Origin: UBA9676 sp036522155
Lineage (GTDB): Bacteria > Actinomycetota > Actinomycetes > Streptosporangiales > Streptosporangiaceae
Direction of reading: 5' to 3'
Length of the DNA stretch: 34,969 nucleotides
Assembly: GCA_036522155.1 (NCBI GenBank)
Contig: DATDGI010000277.1
Location: 1-34,969 of the forward strand
Positions 16,183 through 23,674 of the stretch are shown one piece after another. The translations under genes and the position numbers were made by a program. The notes beneath the pieces were generated by a model. That model was not told the DNA's origin. It made no database searches and saw only the letters and a list, made by a program, of their open reading frames with translations. Position 1 is the stretch's first letter; each line of letters starts with the position of its first letter.

Positions 16183-19100
16183 TCAGCTGCAGCCACTGGT
16201 GGCGCCGCAGCCCTCGCAGACGTAGCAGCTGCCGGCCGGGCGCATCTTGGTGCCGCAGATCAGGCAGAGCGGCGCGTCCGCGGTCCGGCCCTGCTGGGAC
16301 TCCAGCACCTCCATCGAGCTGTGCGGCTGCGGCACGGCCATCGGCGGGGCTGCTGGGGGCTGCGGGCTGGCCGGAGGCTGCGGCAAGGCTGCGGGCTCTG
16401 GTTCGGCGGCCGTCGGTGGCGTGCTAGGTGGCTGCGACGCCCGTTCGGCGGGTGCAGCGGTGCCGCGCGGGTGCTCGACCGGGACGGACTGGGCCATCTC
16501 GGTGGTGTCCTCGTCCTCCTCGGCCAGCGCCGCCGGGTCCTGGCCGGCCAGCTGGGCGGCGCGTTCCGCCGCGGACAGGATGCCCATCTCGGCGCGGGTC
16601 TCGTAGGGCAGGTGGTCCAGCGCCAGCCGCCGGAACACGTAGTCCATCACCGAACTCGCGATCCGGATGTCCGGGTCATCGGTGACCCCGGCCGGCTCGA
16701 ACCGCATGTTGGTGAACTTCTCGACCCACTTCTCCAGCGGCACCCCGTACTGGAGGCTGATGGAGATCGCGACCGAGAAGGCATCCATCACACCGGCCAG
16801 GGTCGACCCCTGCTTACCCAGCTTGAGGAAGACCTCGCCCACGCCGTCATCGGGATAGGTGGAGGCGGTCATGTATCCCTCTGCCCCGGCGACCGAGAAC
16901 CTGGTCACCGTGGCCGACCGCTGCTTGGGCAGGCGCTGCCGGACCGGCCGGGTGTCGTGTGGGGCCGACGTCGGGGCGGCCGTGGCGGCGGCCTCCGGCT
17001 TCTTCCTGGCGTCCGACAGCGGCTGGCCGACCTTGCAGTTGTCGCGGTAGACGGCCAGCGCCTTGAGCCCGAGCTTCCAGCCCTCCAGGTGGATGGACTC
17101 GATGTCCTCGACCGTGGCCGACTCGGGAAGGTTGACGGTGTTGTGGTTGACGATGCCGTTCGCCACAAAGGCGTGCGTCTCCGGCACCGACAGGTCGAAC
17201 ACTTCGGCCTCACCAGCGTCAGTGATCGCAGCCACCGGCGAGAAGTGCAGGTTCCCGTCGATGACCTGGCGCAGCCATGCCGGCAACTCAACGCCCGGGA
17301 GGGTCGAGACCCGCTCCAGCGCGGAGCGTGTCACCTGCTGGCTACGGTGGTCCAGCAGGAAGGTGAACGAGTTCCGCCAGCTCAGCCCATGCTCAACACC
17401 ACGCTGGGTGGGCGGGATCAGCCCGTAGAGCTCGCGGCCCGATATCCCCGGAACGACATCTGAGGTACCGGGCTTGAAGTTCATCTGCAGGTACCGAGCG
17501 GCCCGGGCTGCCTTGTCCGGCTCCAGGAATGGAACCAGGCTGGCCATGAGCTGCCCCTGGGTGCCTGCCGCATAGACCTCGTCGTAGCCCTTGCCGTAGG
17601 TCTTGTTGTACTTGGTGACCCGTCCGGACAGGACACCCAGGTTGGTCATGACCGCCTGCAGATCATCGAGCAGACCAGGGCTGTCCAGGCAGATTGCCCA
17701 CTTCGGCGCGGTTGCGGTGGTGACGTAGGCGTCGAGAGCCAGGCCCCGCAGGAAGGCCATGACCATCTCGCGCGGGGAACGCAGCACGGCGTCCGGGATG
17801 CGCTTGTCGGATGCGCGCGAGCCGCAGCCGAGAGCGGTCATGAACTCCACCACGGCCTTGGAGGCAACTGCCACCTGGGGGCACTTCCCGGGATCGGCGG
17901 TGATCCTCGCCTGGAGACCGAACACGGTGAGCCACGCCTGCCGGACCCGCTCCAGCACTTCCGGCACCGAGTTGGTGATGGTGATGGTCCAGTTCGTGCG
18001 GGTCGTGTGACCCTCTGCGGCATACGCGCCGAGCAGGAACGCAAGATCCTCGGACATCTCGCCGGGCAGGGTGACCAGCTTCTGGTTTCCGTGCGGCGGC
18101 GAGACGGTGATCCAGCGCAGGCTCGCCGGGGTGGACGCCCAGAGTTCGGCACCGTATTGCAGTGCGATGTAGTCGCCCTTGGTGATGTCAGCCAGCGCCT
18201 TCCACGCCAGGCCGTTGCCGTCCGCCACCAGCAGCCGGTGTGGCAGCGTCCCGGCGACGGTGTGCCCGGAGCGCAGCTTGACCCGCCGGACCGGCCGGAC
18301 GCCGCCGTAGTAGAAGGCGTCGGTCTTCCTGTCGCCGTCCAGCGAGGAGATGACCAGGTGTTCCTCGCGGAAGCTGTCGTCCGGCTCGCCCTGATGGAGA
18401 CTGCCGATCCGGACCAGCCCCTCGGCGGAAGCGACCAGCGTGTCGCCCACGACGCACTTCGAGATGGCGCCACTGAGCCCGGGCTGAACGGCGGCCATCA
18501 TCCGGACATGGCCCATCGGTCTGATGGCGCGCTCGCCCATGGCGCAGTCGAACACCTCGTAGTGCTCGGGCCGCAGCCCGGGTGCGTCCACCACATGGCC
18601 GTGCTCGGCGATGTACTCGGTGATCGCCTCCACCTGCTCGTCCTGGTAGCCGAGACTCTTCAGGGCACGCGGGACCGTCTGGTTGACGATCTGCATGGAG
18701 CCGCCACCGACGAGCTTCTTGAACTTGACCAGCGCCAGGTCGGGCTCAACACCAGTGGTGTCACAGTCCATCATGAGGCCTATGGTGCCAGTGGGTGCTA
18801 GTAGACTAGCTTGTGCGTTTCTGTACCCATTTGTCTCACCCTGGACGAGGCACTCTTTCCAGGCGGCGACTGCGGCTGCGTGGATGTCGCTGTCCATGCC
18901 GCCGAGGGTCGTGATCTGGTCGCAGGCGTCGGCGTGCATGCGCATGACCCGCTTGTGGGCGGTGGCGTTGCGCTCGTAGCCGTCGTAGGGGCCGACCACG
19001 CCGGCCAGTTCGGTGGACCGCCGGTAGGCGGTGCCGGTCATCAGCGAGGTGATGGCGGCAGCGATGGCCCGGCCGCTATCGGAGTCGTAGGCGTGACCGG

Positions 19101-22044
19101 TGGCCATCAGCAGTGCGCCCAGGTTGGCGTAGCCGATCCCGAGCTGGCGGTAGGCCCGGGTGGTGGCCGTGATCTTTTCTGTCGGGAAATCGGCGAAACA
19201 GATCGAGATGTCCATCGCGGTGATGATCAGCTCAGTGATCCGCTGGAACCGGCCGATGTCGAAGGTGTCGTCGTGGCCCAGGAACTTCATCAGGTTGATG
19301 CTGGCCAGGTTGCAGGACGAGTTATCCAGGTGGATATATTCCGAGCAATTAGCGACCACCGTGCCGCCAACGATGTAGGAGTGGTTGCGCGGCTCGGTCA
19401 GGTTGTAAGTGGTCTCGTAGCCAGCGGACTCCCGGCTGACCATCCGTACCGTCCGGTCCACCTCATAGAAGCCGGCGGTCGCGACGACCTGATCTAGCTT
19501 CTCCTGCTTGCCCGGAAGGGTGAACCCGATCCGGCGGTGGAACTCGCGGATGGCACCGGCGGTGATCCGCAGGTCATAGCTGGGGCCGTTGGATCCATAG
19601 GTCGCTTCCGAGCCGTCCTTCCGGGTGTAGTGGAAGCTGGCCGTCTTCACGCCGGTGCGGTAGATGCGGCTGGCGATCCCGAGGGAGGCAAGCAGTTCCT
19701 GCACGCCGATGAGCAGTTCCTCGGAACGGCTGCCCAGCCCGACGTAGCGGGTCCCGTTGGACCGCTGGTTGACGACGCAGCCGTCCGCGTCGAACAGCCC
19801 CTGCAGGAAGGCGACCAGGGCGTCCTCCGGGGCTTCGAACACCGCGTGCGGTACCGACTTCTCCGCCGCCCGGCCGCCGGACACGCCGAGCCCACGCAGG
19901 AACTCCCCGAAGGCCCGCCGGGTGACCCGCAACTGCACGGTGCCGTTCTGCTGCAGGCTCGGCTTGCTCTCGAAACCGGTGATCTGAGTCAGCAGGGCAT
20001 GGTGCCGGGGCAGCACGGTCTGCATCTCCTGCGCTGAGCCGTAGACGGTGACGGCAACATTGCCGCGCGCGTCGATGGAGCCATCGCCGACCAGCCAGCC
20101 CAGATAGTGGGCGAGTGCGGCGTCCCACTTGGTCGGCAGTTGCAGCGGCTTGCGCGCCCGCTCGTAGGCCGCCACCAGCAGCGCCTCGGCCGGGATGTGC
20201 GGGTCAGCCATCGGGCGCGGCGCGTGCTGGATAGAGCGGACCACGTGATCCCGTGCGGTCAGGTCGCGTGCGTGGACCCAACCTCGGTTCGTGGTCCAGA
20301 CCCGGTGGCCGGGCGTGCACCGCAGCCGGGAACCGTCGGAGAACCGCAGTTCCACGATCTCGTTGCGCCCGGTGATCATGCACTGAGTGGGCATGGTGGC
20401 CGTGACCCGGTCCTGCGGGTCGTGCTCCGCGGTCACGTCGTTGGTGTAGACCGCGAAGCTCTGCTCGTCGGCCGCGCGGCGGACCAGGTCGCCGATGGCC
20501 ACCAGGCCGCGGTCGGTCACCACCCGCTGGTCGGCCGGGAAGCACGGGTTGCTGGCGGTGATCCGGCCCGACTCCGGGCAGGTGTGCCAGCCGTTGATGG
20601 TGCCGTCGTACTGGATGCCGGGGTCGGCACATTCCCAGGCCGCCTGGGCCATCTTGCGGAACAAGCCCTTGGCGTCGACGGTGGCGATGACCTCGCCGGT
20701 CCGCCGGGCGGCCAGGCCGAAAGTGCCGCCCGCCTCGACGGCCTGCATGAATTCGTCGGACACCCGGACCGAGTTGTTGGCGTTCTGGTACTGGACGCTG
20801 GTGATGTCCGTGCCGCCCAGATCCATGTCGAACCCGGCGTCGCGGAGAACGCGGATCTTGTCCTCTTCCCGCGCCTTGGTTTCGATGAATTCCTCGACAT
20901 CTGGGTGGTCGACGTCAAGGACGACCATCTTGGCCGCCCGCCGGGTGGCGCCACCCGACTTGATGGTGCCGGCCGAGGCGTCCGCGCCGCGCATGAATGA
21001 CACCGGCCCGCTGGCGGTGCCGCCCGAGGACAGCAGTTCCTTGCTGGACCGGATGCGGGACAGATTCACCCCGGAGCCGGAGCCGCCCTTGAAGATCAGC
21101 CCCTCTTCCTTGTACCAGTCCAGGATCGAGTCCATCGTGTCGTCGACGGCCAGGATGAAGCAGTTATGCACCCGGAGGTTGCCGGAGAGGTACTCGCCGC
21201 TGTCGGTCTGAATGTCGTAGACCTCCATGGCACCGAGCGACTCGATCCGGTCAATCTCCACGAGCCCACGGTCGGAGCCACCCATCTCAGGCTGCACATG
21301 CAGAAGGGAATCTCCGACCTGAAGGCCACCGGCTTGGACGAAATCACCCGAGTCAATATCCGCGGCGCACCAGACGAGGTGATCGCCTGTGACATCCAGG
21401 GTGTAGCCAGCCTTGGTGTGCAGGCGCAGAACGTCCTTAACGCCGTTGGCTTTGACCGCAACGATGCGCGTCACGCCGTTTGCGTCATACACCTTGGTAC
21501 CGATGGCGTTGTCGTCGACCAGCTGACCGATCGGAACGAGCCCGTCCGGGGTGCTGACCAGAGCGTCATACGGCTGGCAGGCGCTGACCTGCTGCGGTGA
21601 GGAGGTGCCGACGTTGAACCAGACCGGCGAGTTGAAGCTGAACACCTGGTGGATGAGGGCGTGCTTGAGCTCGTGGTCGAAGATCTCGGCGTCCTTGGGC
21701 GTGGCGAAGTAGCCGTGCTTGACGCCGGTTGCGACGTAGACGTCGACCACGCGGTCGACGAGTTGCTTGAGGCTCCACTCGCGCTGCGGGGTGTCCACCG
21801 CGCCGCGGAAGTACTTGGTGGTCACGATGTTGGCGGCATTGACCGACCAGGAATCGGGGAACTCGACGCCGCGCTGCTCGAAGTTGACCGAGCCGTCGCG
21901 CCAGTTGGTCATCACCACATCACGGCGCTCCCAGGTCACATCGTCGTAGGGGTGCACGCCGTCCCGGGTGTGGATGCGCTGCACGGTGAGGCCCTTGCGG
22001 GCGCCCTTGCCGCTCCGTGCCGCCCCGCTCGCCGTCTCGGTCAT
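16183..22044 (-). CDS. nrdJ: Adenosylcobalamin-dependent (class II) ribonucleotide reductase, with three inteins
   Basis: The gene encodes 1953 residues: 976 of mature NrdJ and 977 of intein. NrdJ reduces ribonucleotides to deoxyribonucleotides using a thiyl radical made with adenosylcobalamin, so it works with or without oxygen. The ATG at 22044 follows A-A-G-G-G-G-G. Exteins are residues 1-155, 295-500, 900-1196 and 1636-1953. C295 (joined S-A-C-F-I-L) and C911 correspond to the redox cysteines of class II enzymes. C900 (joined N-P-C-S-E-Y) corresponds to the radical cysteine. The joined loop S-G-A-I-S-K-T-V-N-L-P and the C-terminal metal-binding/shuttle segment (C-L-I-C-G...C-Y-V-C-E-G-C-G) are intact, preceded by a Pro/Ala-rich linker. 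The gene is 72 bases downstream of nrdR and probably in one transcript with it. The precursor is inactive until inteins 1 and 2 are removed. Confidence 0.96.
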   Translation of the reverse strand: MTETASGAARSGKGARKGLTVQRIHTRDGVHPYDDVTWERRDVVMTNWRDGSVNFEQRGVEFPDSWSVNAANIVTTKYFRGAVDTPQREWSLKQLVDRVVDVYVATGVKHGYFATPKDAEIFDHELKHALIHQVFSFNSPVWFNVGTSSPQQVSACQPYDALVSTPDGLVPIGQLVDDNAIGTKVYDANGVTRIVAVKANGVKDVLRLHTKAGYTLDVTGDHLVWCAADIDSGDFVQAGGLQVGDSLLHVQPEMGGSDRGLVEIDRIESLGAMEVYDIQTDSGEYLSGNLRVHNCFILAVDDTMDSILDWYKEEGLIFKGGSGSGVNLSRIRSSKELLSSGGTASGPVSFMRGADASAGTIKSGGATRRAAKMVVLDVDHPDVEEFIETKAREEDKIRVLRDAGFDMDLGGTDITSVQYQNANNSVRVSDEFMQAVEAGGTFGLAARRTGEVIATVDAKGLFRKMAQAAWECADPGIQYDGTINGWHTCPESGRITASNPCFPADQRVVTDRGLVAIGDLVRRAADEQSFAVYTNDVTAEHDPQDRVTATMPTQCMITGRNEIVELRFSDGSRLRCTPGHRVWTTNRGWVHARDLTARDHVVRSIQHAPRPMADPHIPAEALLVAAYERARKPLQLPTKWDAALAHYLGWLVGDGSIDARGNVAVTVYGSAQEMQTVLPRHHALLTQITGFESKPSLQQNGTVQLRVTRRAFGEFLRGLGVSGGRAAEKSVPHAVFEAPEDALVAFLQGLFDADGCVVNQRSNGTRYVGLGSRSEELLIGVQELLASLGIASRIYRTGVKTASFHYTRKDGSEATYGSNGPSYDLRITAGAIREFHRRIGFTLPGKQEKLDQVVATAGFYEVDRTVRMVSRESAGYETTYNLTEPRNHSYIVGGTVVANCSEYIHLDNSSCNLASINLMKFLGHDDTFDIGRFQRITELIITAMDISICFADFPTEKITATTRAYRQLGIGYANLGALLMATGHAYDSDSGRAIAAAITSLMTGTAYRRSTELAGVVGPYDGYERNATAHKRVMRMHADACDQITTLGGMDSDIHAAAVAAWKECLVQGETNGYRNAQASLLAPTGTIGLMMDCDTTGVEPDLALVKFKKLVGGGSMQIVNQTVPRALKSLGYQDEQVEAITEYIAEHGHVVDAPGLRPEHYEVFDCAMGERAIRPMGHVRMMAAVQPGLSGAISKCVVGDTLVASAEGLVRIGSLHQGEPDDSFREEHLVISSLDGDRKTDAFYYGGVRPVRRVKLRSGHTVAGTLPHRLLVADGNGLAWKALADITKGDYIALQYGAELWASTPASLRWITVSPPHGNQKLVTLPGEMSEDLAFLLGAYAAEGHTTRTNWTITITNSVPEVLERVRQAWLTVFGLQARITADPGKCPQVAVASKAVVEFMTALGCGSRASDKRIPDAVLRSPREMVMAFLRGLALDAYVTTATAPKWAICLDSPGLLDDLQAVMTNLGVLSGRVTKYNKTYGKGYDEVYAAGTQGQLMASLVPFLEPDKAARAARYLQMNFKPGTSDVVPGISGRELYGLIPPTQRGVEHGLSWRNSFTFLLDHRSQQVTRSALERVSTLPGVELPAWLRQVIDGNLHFSPVAAITDAGEAEVFDLSVPETHAFVANGIVNHNTVNLPESATVEDIESIHLEGWKLGLKALAVYRDNCKVGQPLSDARKKPEAAATAAPTSAPHDTRPVRQRLPKQRSATVTRFSVAGAEGYMTASTYPDDGVGEVFLKLGKQGSTLAGVMDAFSVAISISLQYGVPLEKWVEKFTNMRFEPAGVTDDPDIRIASSVMDYVFRRLALDHLPYETRAEMGILSAAERAAQLAGQDPAALAEEDEDTTEMAQSVPVEHPRGTAAPAERASQPPSTPPTAAEPEPAALPQPPASPQPPAAPPMAVPQPHSSMEVLESQQGRTADAPLCLICGTKMRPAGSCYVCEGCGATSGCS
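17140..18456 (-). mobile_element. NrdJ intein 3 (439 aa, decaying LAGLIDADG endonuclease)
   Basis: It covers precursor residues 1197-1635, from Cys1 (C-V-V-G-D-T-L-V) to terminal His-Asn (V-N-H-N), with Thr as the +1 extein residue. It splits the conserved S-G-A-I-S-K/T-V-N-L-P loop. Splicing block B is G-T-L-P-H-R. The endonuclease has a first motif L-L-G-A-Y-A-A-E-G with its acidic residue. The second motif reads L-R-G-L-A-L-D-A-Y, where the catalytic acid is Ala in the best alignment and the final Gly is Tyr. Splicing should work; cleavage and homing may be lost. Confidence 0.92.
19348..20544 (-). mobile_element. NrdJ intein 2 (399 aa, LAGLIDADG homing endonuclease)
   Basis: It covers precursor residues 501-899, from Cys1 (C-F-P-A-D-Q-R-V) to V-V-A-N, with Cys as the +1 residue. 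That cysteine is the catalytic radical cysteine of NrdJ (N-P-C-S-E-Y). Block B is C-T-P-G-H-R-V-W. Both LAGLIDADG motifs carry their acids (L-G-W-L-V-G-D-G and L-Q-G-L-F-D-A-D-G), so homing may still be possible. The penultimate residue is Ala rather than the usual His, which can slow Asn cyclisation unless compensated elsewhere. Confidence 0.93.
21163..21579 (-). mobile_element. NrdJ intein 1 (139-aa mini-intein)
   Basis: It covers precursor residues 156-294, from Cys1 (C-Q-P-Y-D-A-L-V) to V-H-N, with Cys as the +1 residue. That cysteine is one of the NrdJ redox pair (S-A-C-F-I-L). Block B shows T-G-D-H. There is no room for and no trace of an endonuclease, so it is a minimal splicing-only element, persisting by vertical descent or after endonuclease loss. 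Confidence 0.93.
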
Positions 22045-22116
22045 TGCCGTCCCCCTTCTGGGCCTGAGCCCACCCGGGCCCGTCCAGGCCGCGTAGATGT
22101 GAATGTCCGCCCCTGA

Positions 22117-22587
22117 TCAGGGCGTAAGTGCGCCGTCTGGCTGATGCGATGTACGCAGGGCCGCGATCTCGTCCTCGAAATCGGCCAGGGACTCGAAGCC
22201 GCGGTACACCGAGGCGAACCTCAGGTAGGCGACCTCGTCCAGTTCCCGCAGCGGGCCGAGGATGGCCAGGCCCACGTCATGAGAGGGCACTTCCGCGCAG
22301 CCACGGGCCCTGATCGCGTCCTCCACCTGCTGGGCCAGTATCGCCAGCTGGTCCTCGCTGACCGGCCTGCCCTGGCAGGCGCGGCGGACGCCAGTGACGA
22401 TCTTTTCCCTGGTGAACGGCTCGGTCGCACCGCTGCGCTTGCCCACCATCAAGATCACTGATTCCTGGGTAGTGAACCGGCGGCCACAGGCCGGGCAGGA
22501 CCGGCGGCGGCGGATCGCGGCACCATCGTCGGCGGTCCGGCTGTCGATGACGCGGCTGTCCGGGTGCCGGCAGAACGGGCAGAACAC
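22117..22587 (-). CDS. nrdR: Transcriptional repressor of ribonucleotide reductase genes
   Basis: This 156-residue regulator senses ATP/dATP and represses RNR genes by binding paired NrdR boxes. The GTG at 22587 has an excellent ribosome site (G-G-G-A-G-G-T-G-A-T). The N-terminal zinc ribbon has C3-x2-C6 and C31-x2-C34 with D-S-R and A-I-R-R-R-R between them. The ATP-cone spans about 47-137 (K-R-S-G-A-T-E-P-F-T-R-E-K-I; ending R-F-A-S-V-Y-R-G-F). Length and motifs are typical. It is directly upstream of nrdJ and downstream of the LysM gene on the same strand, an order also found around lexA in mycobacteria. NrdR-box-like repeats lie in its own promoter, so it probably represses itself and nrdJ together. 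Confidence 0.97.
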   Translation of the reverse strand: MFCPFCRHPDSRVIDSRTADDGAAIRRRRSCPACGRRFTTQESVILMVGKRSGATEPFTREKIVTGVRRACQGRPVSEDQLAILAQQVEDAIRARGCAEVPSHDVGLAILGPLRELDEVAYLRFASVYRGFESLADFEDEIAALRTSHQPDGALTP

Positions 22588-22631
22588 GTCATCACCTCCC
22601 CCGGGGCCGATCCACGGGCTGGTGTCCCGTC

Positions 22632-22644
22632 ACACAACTTGTGG
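22632..22644. promoter_or_regulatory. Candidate NrdR box (gene-proximal)
   Basis: ACACAACTTGTGG contains the palindrome CACAA-C-TTGTG. It lies between the predicted transcription start and the nrdR ribosome site. NrdR boxes usually come in pairs; a related copy is at 22667-22679 and a weaker one (ACAGCTATGT) lies at 22652-22661 between them. Confidence 0.45.
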
Positions 22645-22666
22645 CTGAACTACAGCTATGTAACTA

Positions 22667-22679
22667 CTACATCTTGTGT
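22667..22679. promoter_or_regulatory. Candidate NrdR box (promoter-overlapping)
   Basis: CTACATCTTGTGT shares ACA-x-CTTGTG with the box at 22632 and lies just downstream of the -10 element, over the predicted transcription start, where a repressor would block initiation. The two boxes are 35 bases apart. Confidence 0.45.
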
Positions 22680-22681
22680 TT

Positions 22682-22710
22682 ACGGTAGAACAGAGCCGGG
22701 CGACACGCAA
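22682..22710 (-). promoter_or_regulatory. Predicted nrdR-nrdJ promoter
   Basis: On the minus strand, -35 TTGCGT (22705-22710) and -10 TACCGT (22682-22687) are separated by exactly 17 bases. The spacing and T-A-x-x-x-T core fit the principal sigma factor. Confidence 0.55.
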
Positions 22711-22803
22711 GTGCAGCCGCCCGCATGCCGCACTGGCTTTTCCGGCGCAGCCGAAATCGCTGGTCGCTGCGGCTGCACCGGCCCCCTTGCCGGCGTGTCG
22801 CCG

Positions 22804-23478
22804 TTACCCCCGCGGCACCCACAGGCGCTGACCTGGCATAAGGCTCGTCCCGTGCAGCGCGTTGAGATCGACGATCTCCTGCATGACGATACGCGGGTCG
22901 GCCGACGGCTGTGCCTGTGACGCGATGGACCACAGGGTCTGACCTGGGTGTACGACCACCGAGGTCAGGTTCCGGTACACCGCGCCCGGCGGCGGGCCGC
23001 TGCCCGCCGCCTGCGCGCTGGCCGCGGCGGTCAGCCACACGAGCGCCATCACCAGCAAGGCGGCCATCGTCAGCAAGGCGGCCACCACTACCCGTCCCCG
23101 CCGGGTGAGGCGGATCCCGCCGCGCTGGGCTGGCCGCTGGAGGGCGCGGCCAGGCATCCGCATGGCCATCCCACTCACCGTCGCGGCCGCCGAAGCGCCG
23201 CCGCCAGCGGCCGCGCGGACCACCCGGAACTCGCGTGCGACCTGGACTTCCCGCACCTGCCGGAACTCCCGGACCCGCCGGTGCCCGCTGACCTGCCGGA
23301 ACGCCGCCACCTGCGGCTGACCCGGCCCCGGCCTGGGCTCCCCCGCCGCCCCGGCCGCCCGCTCCTGGCCCGGCTGCGACTCGCCGGCGGCGCTGCGGTC
23401 CTCTTCGTCTGTCCTGGGCCGGGGCAGCGCGGTGACCCGGGCGGTCCCGCCCGGCCTGCCGGTCGTCATCACACTCAT
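22804..23478 (-). CDS. LysM-domain membrane protein, Rv2719c/DivS-like
   Basis: This is a 224-residue single-pass protein. A-G-G-A-G-G sits five bases before the ATG at 23478. The first 125 residues are a charged, low-complexity Arg/Gln/Ala/Pro cytoplasmic region with repeated V-R-E-F-R / F-R-Q-V units. A membrane helix spans about 130-151. The LysM module at about 174-222 (V-H-P-G-Q-T-L-W-S-I-A, then P-G-Q-R-L-W-V-P-R) should bind peptidoglycan outside the cell. Its place, divergent from lexA and followed by nrdR, matches Mycobacterium tuberculosis Rv2719c (ChiZ) and, in role, corynebacterial DivS, which are damage-induced proteins that hold back division. LexA-box-like elements upstream support SOS control. 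The cell-division role here is inferred from synteny and topology. Confidence 0.85.
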   Translation of the reverse strand: MSVMTTGRPGGTARVTALPRPRTDEEDRSAAGESQPGQERAAGAAGEPRPGPGQPQVAAFRQVSGHRRVREFRQVREVQVAREFRVVRAAAGGGASAAATVSGMAMRMPGRALQRPAQRGGIRLTRRGRVVVAALLTMAALLVMALVWLTAAASAQAAGSGPPPGAVYRNLTSVVVHPGQTLWSIASQAQPSADPRIVMQEIVDLNALHGTSLMPGQRLWVPRG

Positions 23479-23493
23479 CCTGACCTCCTGCTT

Positions 23494-23507
23494 CGAATGA
23501 GAGTTCT
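23494..23507. promoter_or_regulatory. LexA-box-like element before the LysM gene
   Basis: CGAATGAGAGTTCT (minus strand AGAACTCTCATTCG) keeps GAAC and TTCG of the CGAAC-N4-GTTCG box with single changes. It is 16-29 bases upstream of the LysM gene start. A second near-match is adjacent at 23510-23523 (CGTACTCTCGTTCT). Both are weaker than the lexA box. Confidence 0.45.
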
Positions 23508-23595
23508 ATCGTACTCTCGTTCTATAGCACATTCATTCGATCGAACGCTCATGCGATACTGTTCTATCGCGGGGGTACGACACTTTCCCGCCATC

Positions 23596-23611
23596 TCGAA
23601 CAGATGTTTGA
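23596..23611. promoter_or_regulatory. SOS (LexA) box of lexA paralogue 2
   Basis: TCGAACAGATGTTTGA matches TCGAAC-N4-GTTCGA with one change. Its right end overlaps the predicted -35 element, which suits autorepression. Confidence 0.8.
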
Positions 23612-23636
23612 GGTCGAGGGCTGGAAGCGCTAGCGT
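23608..23636 (+). promoter_or_regulatory. Predicted promoter of lexA paralogue 2
   Basis: -35 TTGAGG (23608-23613), a 17-base spacer and -10 TAGCGT (23631-23636). The SOS box covers the start of the -35. Confidence 0.55.
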
Positions 23637-23674
23637 CGCCCGTGACGCCAGCAACCAAATCCGGAGGTGAGCAG

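Larger units (their letters stand above)
22588..22803. other. nrdR promoter region
   Basis: The 216-base gap between the LysM gene stop and nrdR holds a good promoter, NrdR-box-like repeats and, next to the LysM stop, a GC-rich imperfect hairpin (about 22767-22788). I found no B12-riboswitch core here, although nrdJ needs cobalamin. Confidence 0.6.
23479..23674. other. Divergent SOS control region between the LysM gene and lexA 2
   Basis: This 196-base region is A/T-richer than its surroundings. It has three GTTCTAT repeats (23503, 23519 and 23561), the SOS box and promoter of lexA, and weaker LexA-box-like elements near the LysM gene. A T-A-T-A-G-A element on the minus strand (around 23521-23526) could be the LysM gene -10. 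Confidence 0.6.

Noticed and set aside
22725..22745. A GCCAGTG string (minus strand) resembling the B12-box of cobalamin riboswitches
   Set aside because: It is one base off the core, stands alone without the other conserved elements, and lies upstream of the predicted transcription start.
23503..23568. GTTCTAT repeats as a CRISPR array
   Set aside because: Units are only 7-9 bases, irregularly spaced, with no spacer structure or cas genes.
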